Numbered from the stretch's first letter, positions 23,351 through 31,507 are shown. The stretch is 42,262 bases of DNA from Candidatus Omnitrophota bacterium (GCA_022072175.1 JAJVIE010000018.1:1-42262), one strand, 5' to 3'. The notes: generated by a model not told the origin, from the letters alone. Translations and numbers: made by a program.

Positions 23351-25306
23351 TTACTCCTTTTCGTAGGTGGTGACCGTGCGGGTGACTTCGAGGCTGTCGG
23401 GATCTCGCTCGACGGTCTGGACGGCGCGGGCCGGATGGGTGGGCACCACCACGGTCGTCACCGGCGCCGGCTGGATCTCGTTGGTAACGCTTACCGGGGC
23501 CGGCTGCACTTCGTTCGTTATGGTCACCGCCGGCGCGGCCACGGAAACGATGGGAGCGGCCTGGTCGGGCACATGGATATGCGCCTCGACGGTCACCTGG
23601 GCCGGTGGCGCCGGATCGGTCGGCTTGGTCGCAGTGAGGGTTGCCAGCAGGGTGGCGTGGCGATCGGCGTCAGCCACCGCGATCCGCGTCAGGGCGTCGG
23701 TCAGCCCGGCCAGCGCCTCGGTGGTCGTGTCCTGGCGCTCGGCACGGCCGAGCAGGCGGGCGGCGAAGGTGCCGCTGGCCAGCAGGCCGACCAGGGCATC
23801 GGCGTCCATCTGTTCGAGCACCTGGGGCAGCCTGGCCCGGAATTCCTCCAACGTCTTGCACTCCTCCATCAGCCGCTCGATGGGCGAGACCAGCGGCTCG
23901 GTAACGCGCTCCCAGTCGCTGGCCATGTCGGCGGCCAGCTGGTCGAACTCGTCGGCCGGGGCGGCGCCGGCCCGCATTGCGGCCAGCGCAGCGGCCGGGC
24001 CTTTTGTTTCTGGTTTAGCCGGGTTTGTTCCGGTTTCGTCGGGTTTCGTCTCGCCCAGGGCCGGCATGCCGTCCGGCGGCGCCGGGATGCGCAGCTTCTC
24101 ATGCGCCCACTCGGGATCGATACGCATACCGATGCCGGTGAGCTTGGGCAGGGCGTCGGCCATCTTGACGATGTCCTCGGCCTCGCCGGTATCGAACACC
24201 AGGCGCGGGCAGCGCGACAGGCTGTCGATGCCGCCCCGGTTGAGCGCCAGCAACGGATAGATCAGGTCGCGCGTTACCGTGGCGGCGATCTGCCGGGCAT
24301 CGGCGTTGCGGATGTCCTGGCGCACCTCGTTGTGCACCTTGGCCACGCCGGAGCCCATTCCGGTGGCGCGAGCCTCGCTCGTGGTCGTCTGACCGAGCAC
24401 AGCCTTGGACTGCGCCCGGTCTGCCCAGTCGATCATCGCCAGGTGCGGGGTGCCGCTGCCGTCGGCCGAGACCTTCTCGATCTCGATGGCCATGTCGGCC
24501 GGCATGATGGCGCGGGCGTCGTGGCCGAGCGCTGTAACGGCGCGCATCAGGCTCGCCTTCTCATCCTTGCTGGCGCCCTGGTAGTACTTGCCCAGCACGA
24601 TGGGCAGGCCGTAGGTTTCGAGGAACTCGGCGAAGTCGCCCAGGCTGTATGCCTTGTAGAGGAACGGCCAGACCAGGGCGCGATGCAGGCCCATGCGGCC
24701 GAGGTAGCCGGTCTTGGCCTTGCCGTGCGTGTGCAGCACCCAGCCGAAGGGCTGCATGACGGCGCCGTCGGCACTGGCATCGATCAGGCGCAGCTCGCGG
24801 CGGAAGCGGTCGAGCCGGAACCATTCCTGCGGCCGGGGATGGAAGGCCGGGAGCCACTCGGCGCCCTCGCGGCGCCATTCCAGCTCGACGGCAGAGAAGC
24901 CGTGGCCGACGCCCTCCATGAGCGCCAGCAGCAGATCCTCGACGGGGTCGACCGCGTCGGTCAGCACTTCCTTGACCCACTCGGCGTTCGCCTTCTCGGC
25001 GGCCGTGGCGTTGCGGGGCGGCACGATGTCCCAGTCGAGATCCATCACGGCCAGCTTGCGCTTGCCGATCTCGCAGAGCAGATGCGCGTCGCGTTCCTCC
25101 ATGTCGGCGAAGAGGCGGTGCTGCGCCGTCAGATCGCCCTCGTCGGCCTGCTTGAGGATGGCCGAGAGCCGGCTCGGCGTGAGGCCGGCGAGCATGGGCG
25201 TGAGGTACTGGTTTTCCAGCTGGGCGATGCGGCTGGTCTGCGGCTCCTTGAGCGCCCCAGTGTCGATCGGGTTGCCGTGCTGGTCGAGAATCTTGGGCAT
25301 GGTCAC
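23351..25306 (-). CDS. Portal protein (Mu gp29, DUF935) with long C-terminal extension
   Basis: A 651-residue protein. The family pattern is clear: TPMLAGLTPSRLSAILKQADEGD, ERDAHLLCEIGKRKLAVMDLDWDIVPP, FKLDR-like WFRLDRFRRELRL and the region around KAYSLGDFAEFLETYGLPIVLGKY. It forms the dodecameric DNA portal. Mu gp29 is about 510 residues; this copy adds a C-terminal tail from about residue 540 with repeated segments EVQPAPVSVTNE and EIQPAPVTTVVV. The start overlaps the terminase stop by 4 bp. Confidence 0.93.
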   Translation of the reverse strand: MTMPKILDQHGNPIDTGALKEPQTSRIAQLENQYLTPMLAGLTPSRLSAILKQADEGDLTAQHRLFADMEERDAHLLCEIGKRKLAVMDLDWDIVPPRNATAAEKANAEWVKEVLTDAVDPVEDLLLALMEGVGHGFSAVELEWRREGAEWLPAFHPRPQEWFRLDRFRRELRLIDASADGAVMQPFGWVLHTHGKAKTGYLGRMGLHRALVWPFLYKAYSLGDFAEFLETYGLPIVLGKYYQGASKDEKASLMRAVTALGHDARAIMPADMAIEIEKVSADGSGTPHLAMIDWADRAQSKAVLGQTTTSEARATGMGSGVAKVHNEVRQDIRNADARQIAATVTRDLIYPLLALNRGGIDSLSRCPRLVFDTGEAEDIVKMADALPKLTGIGMRIDPEWAHEKLRIPAPPDGMPALGETKPDETGTNPAKPETKGPAAALAAMRAGAAPADEFDQLAADMASDWERVTEPLVSPIERLMEECKTLEEFRARLPQVLEQMDADALVGLLASGTFAARLLGRAERQDTTTEALAGLTDALTRIAVADADRHATLLATLTATKPTDPAPPAQVTVEAHIHVPDQAAPIVSVAAPAVTITNEVQPAPVSVTNEIQPAPVTTVVVPTHPARAVQTVERDPDSLEVTRTVTTYEKE

Positions 25307-26868
25307 ACCATCCTGCGGCTGCTGCCGCCATAGTCATCGTCGTGGCCATCCTGGCCGGGGGTGCCAGTAACGCGGCGCGGCATCGGCACATAGCCGTCGC
25401 AGCGGCCCGGCTCACGCTCGCGCGTCATGGCGTAATGACCGAGGAACAGGGAAATGGCGAAGTCGCCGTGGCGCTGCACCTTCCTGCCGTCGGCGGTCTG
25501 GGTCTTGGCCTTGCCCAGCTTGGGCACGCCGTTGATCTTCTTGATGGCGCGCAGGTCGTCGCGGCACTGGTCGTCGCGCGGCAACTCGTCGAGCGTGGCG
25601 TCTTCCAGGGCGGCCTTGAACTTGGGCATCTGTTCCAGGTAGAAGGCATCGGACAGCTTGATCTGCTCGATGCGGCTGTGGCCCCACTGGTCGGCCGCGT
25701 ATTCGGCCAGCTCGGCGCCGTTGCCGCCGGCGTCCAGCGCGCCGGAGAAGAAGCGCGGCAGGCGCGAGACGACATAGCCGAGGATCTGGCGCTGCTGGCT
25801 GAACGGGCAGTTGCCCAGTTCGACCACCAGGCGCGGGCGCTGCACCACGTCACGGCCTTCTTCCAGGGCGGTGAGGATCGACAGGTCGCCCACGCGGGCG
25901 AAGTCGAAGCCAAAGCCGTGGCGGCGGTCGCGGTCAAGCTGCGCCAGCACCGGCCCTAAGTGCTCTTCGCACCAGGCGGCCACCTCGGCGGATCGGATCG
26001 GCTCCGGCAGCAGGCCAAATTCGACCGTCCAGCGTTCGCGCACGATGGGCACCTCGGGCACCATGCGGGCGTCGATCAGCGCCAGCGGCAGGTAGGTGCC
26101 GCCGCCGCGCGCCGGGATCGCGTCCAGTTCCTCGGCCGCGTCGTCGCCGTAGAAGTTGCGCACGTCGGCGACCCATGCCTCCTCGGCTTCCTTGCTCCAG
26201 TCGATACCCTTGCGCAGGCAGACGCGCCGGTAGAGGCCGTCCGCGACCGCGTCGCTGAACGTGATGCGATGCACCGTGCCCTTGCGCTTGCCGGCGCGGA
26301 TCTCGTTGATCAGCTCGTTGAACGGATTGTCGTCGCCGTTGTGGGTGCTGATGATTCTGACCTTGTCGCCCCACATGAGCATGGCCATCGCGGCCTTGAT
26401 GAGGCCGACCAGGTCGGGCGCGAAGGCCGCCTCGTCGATGACCACCACCCCCTGCTTGCCGCGCAGGTTGGCGGGCCGACTGGAGAGCGCCACGATGCGC
26501 TTGCCGGACTTGGGGAAGTCGATCTTGTAGAGCTTGATTTCCTTGTCGCCGTCGTCGTGGAAGATGCCCTCCTCGATCTGGCCGGCGGCCAGGTCGAAGG
26601 CCCGCGCCCACATGGTGCACGCCTCGATGTATTCCAGGGCCATGTCCTGCGTGGCGCTGATGTAGAAGACGTTGGAGCCATCGCTGCCGGAGGCGATCAG
26701 CACGTCGTCGGCCGCTTCGCCCCAGGTGAGACCGATCCGGCGGCTTTTCTCGGCCAGTTTGAGCGGCGACTGGTCGGCGACCCAGCGCTGCTGATAGCCC
26801 AAAAGCACCGGAGGCGGCGCGTTACCGTCCGCCTCGCGGGTGAGGGTGGATTCGAGCGGATTGCTCAC
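25303..26868 (-). CDS. Large terminase subunit (Mu gp28)
   Basis: A 521-residue packaging ATPase/nuclease. It has the Q motif/Walker A region LGYQQRWVADQSPLKLAEKSRRIGLTWGEA at residues 23-52 and a Walker B VVVIDEAAF at 141-149, followed by the ATP-coupling segment IISTHNG. The C-terminal nuclease region contains FGFDFARVGDLS with an acidic residue. It packages DNA from within host sequence in Mu-type phages. Its start overlaps the gp27-like gene by 4 bp. Confidence 0.94.
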   Translation of the reverse strand: MSNPLESTLTREADGNAPPPVLLGYQQRWVADQSPLKLAEKSRRIGLTWGEAADDVLIASGSDGSNVFYISATQDMALEYIEACTMWARAFDLAAGQIEEGIFHDDGDKEIKLYKIDFPKSGKRIVALSSRPANLRGKQGVVVIDEAAFAPDLVGLIKAAMAMLMWGDKVRIISTHNGDDNPFNELINEIRAGKRKGTVHRITFSDAVADGLYRRVCLRKGIDWSKEAEEAWVADVRNFYGDDAAEELDAIPARGGGTYLPLALIDARMVPEVPIVRERWTVEFGLLPEPIRSAEVAAWCEEHLGPVLAQLDRDRRHGFGFDFARVGDLSILTALEEGRDVVQRPRLVVELGNCPFSQQRQILGYVVSRLPRFFSGALDAGGNGAELAEYAADQWGHSRIEQIKLSDAFYLEQMPKFKAALEDATLDELPRDDQCRDDLRAIKKINGVPKLGKAKTQTADGRKVQRHGDFAISLFLGHYAMTREREPGRCDGYVPMPRRVTGTPGQDGHDDDYGGSSRRMV

Positions 26869-27407
26869 GTCGCGATCCCCAGGATGCTCTTGCGGATCTC
26901 AGCGACCGAGGTGGCGGACAGACCGCCCTTCTTTGCGATGCGTTCTGCGGCATCGGCGGCGGCCTTGACCTTGTTGTTGACCTCGGCCTCCCACTTCTTC
27001 TGGTTCACCGAAGCGCGAGACAGTTCCGCCAGCGGCTTGGCCGCCTTGGCCATGAGCTTGAGGCGGTCTTCCGGGTTGGACTCCTCGCCGGCCTCTTGCA
27101 GCGCGACCATGACGTTGAAAATCTCGGTCTGCACCAGGCTCATGGCGGCGGCGCTGCGCAGGTCGGCATCGTCCGGTGCGGCATCGGCGATGGCGCGGGC
27201 AGCCTCGGTGCTGGCGCGCACGGCGGCCAGCTTGTTTTCAAGTTGCTGGCCATAGCGATGGATGCTGCTCTTGCCGATGGTAAAGCCTTTCTCGGCGAGC
27301 AGCTTCTCCAGCTCTTCGTAGCCAGAGAAGTTGCCATCGACCAGCGCCGCGTTCAGCCAGGTCTTGACGTCAGCCGGCAGGCCGGCGATCTTCGATCGCT
27401 TGACCAC
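26865..27407 (-). CDS. Small terminase-like protein (Mu gp27, DUF3486)
   Basis: A 180-residue protein; GTG at 27407 is chosen because it gives the typical opening VKRSKIAGLPADVKTWLNAALVDGNFSGYEELEKLLAEKG, followed by IGKSSIHRYGQQLENKL, a helix-turn-helix-like segment. Longer frames upstream start inside the preceding gene and look unconserved. DUF3486 is thought to be the small terminase. It follows the gp26-like stop by one base. Confidence 0.85.
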   Translation of the reverse strand: MVKRSKIAGLPADVKTWLNAALVDGNFSGYEELEKLLAEKGFTIGKSSIHRYGQQLENKLAAVRASTEAARAIADAAPDDADLRSAAAMSLVQTEIFNVMVALQEAGEESNPEDRLKLMAKAAKPLAELSRASVNQKKWEAEVNNKVKAAADAAERIAKKGGLSATSVAEIRKSILGIAT

Positions 27408-27408
27408 G

Positions 27409-27717
27409 TCAGCCCCAGTACTTCGCCGGACGGGCGATGCCGGGATCACACTCAACCGTGTATTCGGCGACATCGACGCCGTAGCGGGTGAGGTCGGCGA
27501 ACCAGCGGCCGGAGGGTTCCTTGTTCAGCTCGACCAGCTTGCGGTCGGCCAGGTAGTCCAGCTCGCGGCGCAGTTCCAGCGGCGTGGCGTCCGGGTAGGT
27601 GCTGCGGATCACCGTCATCACCAGTTCCTCGTAGGCGCCGATCGGCCGGGCGTTGTTGAGCGTGAGCAGGATCTGCCAGCGGATGTCCTCGCGGCGTACC
27701 TTGTGCATATCAACCAT
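27409..27717 (-). CDS. Mu gp26-like winged-helix protein
   Basis: A 102-residue protein with EDIRWQILLTLNNARPIGAYEELVMTVIRSTYPDATPLELRRELDYLADRKLVELNKEPSGRWFADLTRYGVDVAEY. This is an ArsR-like winged helix, with a wing including GRWFADLTRYG. In Mu-like phages such a protein lies between gp25 and gp27. Its role is unknown; it may bind DNA in packaging or regulation. Confidence 0.8.
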   Translation of the reverse strand: MVDMHKVRREDIRWQILLTLNNARPIGAYEELVMTVIRSTYPDATPLELRRELDYLADRKLVELNKEPSGRWFADLTRYGVDVAEYTVECDPGIARPAKYWG

Positions 27718-28099
27718 GTCCGGCTCCCTTTATCTGTACCACTTCGAGTTTGTTGTAGAGGGCGTCGAGCTTGGCCTCGATCACCGTTTGTCCGCGCACG
27801 TAGTCCTCGCGGCGGACGTAGTGCACCGGCAGGTCGGCCTGCCATTTAAGGAAGTCGCGCTCCAGGTTGGTCACCTGGGTGGCCGTGCGATCGCCGAGGG
27901 CAATGTGACGGTCGATGTGTTCTCGCAGCGACTTGGCGCCGGCGTCCCTGGCAGTCTCCTGCGCCTGGAATTTCTCGTCGAGGCGCTTGTCTATCTGGCC
28001 GCCGAGCACCTTGGCAAAGCCGAAGACGCAGCCCAGAAAGGTGATCAGCAGACCGATCAGGAAGGTGAGCAGCGCCCACAGTTCGATTTGTACGTGCAT
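27710..28099 (-). CDS. Membrane-anchored coiled-coil protein (Mu gp25-like, DUF2730)
   Basis: A 129-residue protein. Residues 5-30 are one transmembrane helix (LWALLTFLIGLLITFLGCVFGF). The remainder is a charged helix with LDEKFQAQETARDAGAKSLREHIDRHIALGDRTATQVTNLERDFLKWQADLPVHYVRREDYVRGQTVIEAKLDALYNKLE. DUF2730 proteins have this layout. ATG at 28099 shares ATGA with the preceding stop; a TTG one codon earlier is possible. Confidence 0.75.
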   Translation of the reverse strand: MHVQIELWALLTFLIGLLITFLGCVFGFAKVLGGQIDKRLDEKFQAQETARDAGAKSLREHIDRHIALGDRTATQVTNLERDFLKWQADLPVHYVRREDYVRGQTVIEAKLDALYNKLEVVQIKGAGHG

Positions 28100-28326
28100 C
28101 AATTCCCCCCGCCCGTGGCGTGTTCAAGTTCTGTCTGGCATGTGATGCAGGTCTGCACGCCAGGCACCGCACGACGGCGGGCGACGGGGATGCGTTCCTC
28201 GCAGACGCGGCAATGCGTGGCTGATTCCTCGCCCAGCCCGGCGTTACGACGGCGCGCCCACGCCTCGATGGAGTCGGCGCGGAATTCCTCCTCGCGCTCG
28301 GTGGCTCGGTCGAAGACGTCAGTCAC
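28099..28326 (-). CDS. TraR/DksA-like C4 zinc-finger protein
   Basis: A 75-residue protein. It has the TraR/DksA layout: an N-terminal helix and then CRVCEERIPVARRRAVPGVQTCITCQ, with four Cys binding zinc. TraR-like phage proteins bind RNA polymerase through the secondary channel and alter transcription. It overlaps the Rz gene by 4 bp and lies among late genes. Confidence 0.9.
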   Translation of the reverse strand: MTDVFDRATEREEEFRADSIEAWARRRNAGLGEESATHCRVCEERIPVARRRAVPGVQTCITCQTELEHATGGGN

Positions 28327-28582
28327 TTGCCGCCGGCCTCAAATTGCCGGATGTCGCGGATGCGGGCGCGGCAGCGTTCGTAGTAGTCGCCGGCGATGGC
28401 GATCCAGCCGGCGACGTCGGTGTCGGTTGCTTCTTCGTCCTCGGGATCGGCGGCAGCGGCGGCAGATCCTCCGTGTAACGTGCTGGCAGGTTCTGGCGGT
28501 CGCAGACCGGTGGCCTGGTCGAGCACGCGGAGAGCAGTACCGCCAAGGCAAGGGCGGCCGCGAGTGGCAGTCTTGAGCGCAT
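28319..28582 (-). CDS. Rz1: Rz1-like outer-membrane spanin lipoprotein, nested in Rz
   Basis: An 87-residue frame fully embedded, in another phase, in the Rz gene. It begins MRSRLPLAAALALAVLLSACSTRP, a lipoprotein signal with lipobox LLSAC, then a Pro-rich region (LPPLPPIPRTKKQPTPTSPAGSPSP), typical of Rz1. With Rz it would form the spanin that breaks the outer membrane. Confidence 0.85.
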   Translation of the reverse strand: MRSRLPLAAALALAVLLSACSTRPPVCDRQNLPARYTEDLPPLPPIPRTKKQPTPTSPAGSPSPATTTNAAAPASATSGNLRPAASD

Positions 28583-28847
28583 GTTGTGTCTCCTGGAGCT
28601 TGTTGGTGAGTTCGCGATCGCGGGCGGCAGCCTCGCGGTCAATGTCGTCGGCCAGCGCCTGTCGGCGCTCGACTTCCTTGCGCCAAGCGTCGGCCTGGTC
28701 GAGCAGTTCCTGCTGGTGCTTGTTCTCGATGGCCAGCACGCGCGCCTCGGCGCGGCTGCCCTGCCATGACCAGGCAGCACCGAAGCCGACGACCAGGCAA
28801 AGCACGTAGGGCCAGACGGCACGCAGCAATGAGATCAGTGCATTCAT
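28323..28847 (-). CDS. Rz: Rz-like inner-membrane spanin
   Basis: A 174-residue protein from the ATG at 28847. Residues 8-28 form a single N-terminal transmembrane helix (AVWPYVLCLVVGFGAAWSW). A charged coiled coil follows (ARVLAIENKHQQELLDQADAWRKEVERRQALADDIDREAAARDRELTNKLQ). This is the Rz layout, and Rz1 is nested inside. It follows the transglycosylase gene with 4 bp overlap. Confidence 0.88.
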   Translation of the reverse strand: MNALISLLRAVWPYVLCLVVGFGAAWSWQGSRAEARVLAIENKHQQELLDQADAWRKEVERRQALADDIDREAAARDRELTNKLQETQHALKTATRGRPCLGGTALRVLDQATGLRPPEPASTLHGGSAAAAADPEDEEATDTDVAGWIAIAGDYYERCRARIRDIRQFEAGGK

Positions 28848-29443
28848 GCGCATTTCGCTCCCGGCCCCCAGCTCGCGTAGAGCGGTTGCCATTTGGTGAG
28901 AATCAGGCGGGGATAGGCGAGGTTTTCCCGGCAGTGCGAGACATGCCGGGACGCCCGACCGCACTGCGCATCGATCGCGCCTCTATCCGTAGAGGGTGCG
29001 GCCAGGCGTGCCTCTTTGAGCCAGTGTCCCAGCCCACCGTTGTAACCGCGCAGGGCGCCCCACCAGCGATCGCAGGCGGCGTTACTGGCGGCGGGGATGC
29101 GGTCATAGAGCCACTTGTCGTAACGCGCCAGGGCGCGCAAGGCCCAGACTGGATTGCCGGTGTCGGCGCCGGCGAGTGCAGCATCCTGACCGGCGATCCA
29201 TTCCGCTGTGTCGGGTGTGAATTGCGCCAGACCGTGGGCGTAGGCGCTGCGGGCGTCTGGCCGCCAGCCGGATTCCTGATGCACCTGTGCCGCCATGACA
29301 GCGACCGGCGCATCAAGGCCCCACACCAAGCGCGCGGAACGTACCAGGTCGGCCCGGTACTTCATGGCGGCGCGGGGCGGCTCCTGCGCGAAAGTCAGCG
29401 CGGGCAGGACGGCGACCAGAAGGGCCAGCAGCCAGCTACGCAC
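28844..29443 (-). CDS. Endolysin: SLT-type lytic transglycosylase
   Basis: A 199-residue protein with an N-terminal secretory signal (WLLALLVAVLPALTFAQ). The SLT core follows: MAAQVHQESGWRPDARSAYAHGLAQFTPDTAEWIAG, in which ES holds the catalytic Glu and AHGLAQF is the GLMQ-like motif, then WALRALARYDKWLYDRI and RGYNGGLGHW. It cleaves peptidoglycan during lysis. It is next to holin and spanin genes, forming a complete lysis cassette. Confidence 0.9.
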   Translation of the reverse strand: MRSWLLALLVAVLPALTFAQEPPRAAMKYRADLVRSARLVWGLDAPVAVMAAQVHQESGWRPDARSAYAHGLAQFTPDTAEWIAGQDAALAGADTGNPVWALRALARYDKWLYDRIPAASNAACDRWWGALRGYNGGLGHWLKEARLAAPSTDRGAIDAQCGRASRHVSHCRENLAYPRLILTKWQPLYASWGPGAKCA

Positions 29444-29708
29444 CGAGACTGACCCCGATGATGCACGCGCCGACGATGAAGGCGCGACGCAAATAGGCCG
29501 ATGCGGTTTGCAGATCGGACAGTGTCAGTTCATCGGGCCGGGCGTAGGGGAAGAGGCTGCGATCGATCCAATAGCCGACGGCGGCGGCCAGGCTGACCAG
29601 GGAGAGTTTGTAGAGCGTAACGGGGAGCTGCTGGGGCGCGATGATGCCGATGGCCAGCGTCAAGACGACGGCGATCGCGATCCAGTCAGCGAGACGGGGC
29701 AGGCGCAT
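29436..29708 (-). CDS. Putative holin
   Basis: A 90-residue protein with three hydrophobic segments: IAIAVVLTLAIGIIAP, LYKLSLVSLAAAVGYWI and FIVGACIIGVSLGA. The middle segment YKLSLVSLAAAVGYWIDRSLFPYARPDE is common to the holins of Mu-like phages of GC-rich hosts. It is immediately upstream of the endolysin, overlapping its start by 8 bp. Confidence 0.8.
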   Translation of the reverse strand: MRLPRLADWIAIAVVLTLAIGIIAPQQLPVTLYKLSLVSLAAAVGYWIDRSLFPYARPDELTLSDLQTASAYLRRAFIVGACIIGVSLGA

Positions 29709-29874
29709 GGGCGGCCTCCTGGTAGCGTGACGGTTGGAAAGTGCATTCCCTGGAACTCGACAGGAAAAGGGCGCGCTCCTCCGGCGTCCGTCCGGCGCGG
29801 CAATAGCCGTAGCCTTCTAGCTTGGAGGGTTCAGCGTGGCGGCAGGAGCCGCAGGTGTGCGGAGTGGGGTGCAT
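29686..29874 (-). CDS. Small Cys-rich zinc-finger-like protein
   Basis: A 62-residue protein with TCGSCRHAEPS, then GYGYCRAGRTPEE and RECTFQPSRY. The spacing of CxxC and two later Cys suggests zinc binding. It is the first gene after the candidate late promoter and overlaps the holin by 23 bp. Function unknown. Confidence 0.6.
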   Translation of the reverse strand: MHPTPHTCGSCRHAEPSKLEGYGYCRAGRTPEERALFLSSSRECTFQPSRYQEAAHAPAPSR

Positions 29875-29907
29875 GCGCGCCAGTGTCGCGCGCGCATGCA
29901 GTCAAGC

Positions 29908-29928
29908 TCTATTAACGGGGGTTAAGGA
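29908..29928 (-). promoter_or_regulatory. Candidate late/lysis promoter dyad
   Basis: On the - strand the sequence is CCTTAACCCCCGTTAATAGAGC. It is a perfect dyad, TTAAC-N4-GTTAA, at 29912..29925, followed by TAGAGC as at 17232..17251. It overlaps the stop of the lipoprotein gene and lies upstream of the lysis genes, the position of Mu Plys. It is a good candidate for binding by the Mor-type activator encoded at 30702..31043. Confidence 0.5.
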
Positions 29929-30355
29929 AAGCTAGAGATTGCCGGGATGGCTGATCGAGGCAGAGGGAAATGCAGGCGCTCTTCGCCGCAGATATTCCGA
30001 CGGCCGGCGGCAGTGCCGCATCATAGTAGCAGCGCTGGCCGGCCGCAACGAACGCTGACGGGATGTGCTTCGGCCGGTCGAGCACCTGCAACTCGATCGC
30101 CACGGCGCGTGTCCAGCCGTGTTCCCTCTGATCGGTGAGGCTTGCATCCTTCACGACCACCGGAGAGCCGACGGTCAGATCATCCCAGTACCGTGGCAGG
30201 CCGGGGCAGGTCTTGATGAGCATTTCCACGCCACGCTCTGCGGCTGCCACATCGGCAGCCGGCATGCCGGCCTGGAGCGGCAGCGCGATTTCCCTGCCAC
30301 CGTCGCCGCAGGCCGCCAAGGCCAGCGTCAGCAGGGTCGGCAGCGCGCGCTTCAT
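29912..30355 (-). CDS. Small predicted lipoprotein downstream of mor
   Basis: A 147-residue protein opening MKRALPTLLTLALAACGDGG, with lipobox LAAC. The rest contains MLIKTCPGLPRYWDDL and a conserved-looking pattern of Cys residues. The ATG shares ATGA with the stop of the preceding exported protein. It would be attached to a membrane of the lysogen or infected host. Superinfection exclusion is possible but unproven. I know no named family. Confidence 0.6.
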   Translation of the reverse strand: MKRALPTLLTLALAACGDGGREIALPLQAGMPAADVAAAERGVEMLIKTCPGLPRYWDDLTVGSPVVVKDASLTDQREHGWTRAVAIELQVLDRPKHIPSAFVAAGQRCYYDAALPPAVGISAAKSACISLCLDQPSRQSLAFLNPR

Positions 30356-30705
30356 CACCCCTTGACCGGCGACCACTCGCCGCAGTGCTCGGTCTTCCGG
30401 CCCTTGACCTTCGAGCAGGTGCGCTCGATCGCCACGCCGTCCGGGCGCGTTGAGCGCATCTTGATGAAGATGCCGCCCTCGTTGATGAAGCTCTCGATGG
30501 CACGCGCCGTGGCGGCCTTGGCGGCGCCCACGCGCGCCTCGGGATCGCCCTTCCGGGCATGCACCTGGATTTGCAGCACGCGGCCGCTGTCGGTCTGCGC
30601 CACGGCGCAGGAAATGCCGTCTTTCTCCGGGGTAACGCCCTCGCACACGGCGAGCGCGGACGTCGACAAAAGGATGCCGGCGAGAATCGCAATAGTCCGT
30701 TTCAT
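30355..30705 (-). CDS. Small predicted secreted protein downstream of mor
   Basis: A 116-residue protein with a signal peptide (MKRTIAILAGILLSTSALAV), then a mature part with Cys at several positions (CEGVTPEKDGISCAVA and ERTCSKVKGRKTEHCGEW). It may be held by disulphides in the periplasm. It overlaps the mor stop by 4 bp, so it may be made with the middle genes. Function unknown. Confidence 0.6.
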   Translation of the reverse strand: MKRTIAILAGILLSTSALAVCEGVTPEKDGISCAVAQTDSGRVLQIQVHARKGDPEARVGAAKAATARAIESFINEGGIFIKMRSTRPDGVAIERTCSKVKGRKTEHCGEWSPVKG

Positions 30706-31043
30706 TGTGCCTCCTGGAACAGATCGCCCTGGCGCTTGGCGCGGAGGGCGGCACCGACCGACTTGATGCGCCGGTAGATGTGAATGACAGACAAATCGTA
30801 CTCCTTTGCCAGCTCGGCGTGGTTGGTGCCGTTGAACTTCTCCCAGATTTCCTGATCGCGCCGGCTGATGTCGATGGCCACGCCCTTGGCGAAGTAGATG
30901 GCCTGCCCACCCCAGTCTGCCCGCATCTGGTCGGCGATCTCGATGCCGATCTGCGCAGCGGCCTCGGGGTCGACGCCGCGCTTGGCGACGGCGGCCGCGA
31001 CCTTGTCGGCCAGATCGGCAATGAGCTGGGGGGCGGCATCCAT
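30702..31043 (-). CDS. mor: Mor-type transcription activator of middle/late genes
   Basis: A 113-residue protein of the Mor/C family. It has the dimerisation region followed by the helix-turn-helix: ADWGGQAIYFAKGVAIDISRRDQEIWEKFNGTNHAELAKEYDLSVIHIYRRIK, and the family's Gly and aromatic pattern is clear. Mor activates middle transcription in Mu, with C acting on the late promoters. I find only one such gene here, so it may serve both steps. Start overlaps GemA stop by 1 base. Confidence 0.9.
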   Translation of the reverse strand: MDAAPQLIADLADKVAAAVAKRGVDPEAAAQIGIEIADQMRADWGGQAIYFAKGVAIDISRRDQEIWEKFNGTNHAELAKEYDLSVIHIYRRIKSVGAALRAKRQGDLFQEAQ

Positions 31044-31507
31044 CAATCGTTCCTTTCGCCTTGTCCGATGCCGCCTTCGGGGGGCGGAGCATCCTTGGCC
31101 TTGAACTTGCGCGTGCGCTCCAGGGCGCCGGCAAGAATCCACAATTCGCTGTTGCTCATCATCTCCAGGCGGCGCTCGACGCCGTGCTGGCGGCGGGCCA
31201 CGCCCTCGGCGTAGTTCTTGCCCACCTTCATGGCGCGGCAGACTGCGCAGATCTTGCGCAGCAGCGGCCGGTTGTCTTCGGCGGCCTTGTCGATGAAGGC
31301 CCACTCGTTGTCGCGCTTGAAGCCGCCCTTGGGCTTCTGCTCGCCGATCTGGGCGACGAGACGTGCCAGCGCGCCGCCTTCCAGATCGCCGGCCGAGCGC
31401 TTGCCGGTGCGCGCGTACATGATGTCGCGGTAGGTCTCATCGTCCCAGCCCTGTTCCTTCTTGATGCAGTGCAGGCGGGCGAGCAGTTGGTTGCGGGTGG
31501 CAGCCAT
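31043..31507 (-). CDS. gemA: GemA / Mu gp16-like regulatory protein
   Basis: A 154-residue protein; the second ATG of ATGATG is chosen because GGAGG is spaced 5 bases before. The opening TRNQLLARLHCIKKEQGWDDETYRDIMYARTGKRSAGDL and the later RMSNSELWILAGAL-like end match the gp16/GemA family. It modulates host gene expression and DNA topology in Mu by reports I recall only in outline. It overlaps the RT stop. Confidence 0.9.
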   Translation of the reverse strand: MAATRNQLLARLHCIKKEQGWDDETYRDIMYARTGKRSAGDLEGGALARLVAQIGEQKPKGGFKRDNEWAFIDKAAEDNRPLLRKICAVCRAMKVGKNYAEGVARRQHGVERRLEMMSNSELWILAGALERTRKFKAKDAPPPEGGIGQGERND

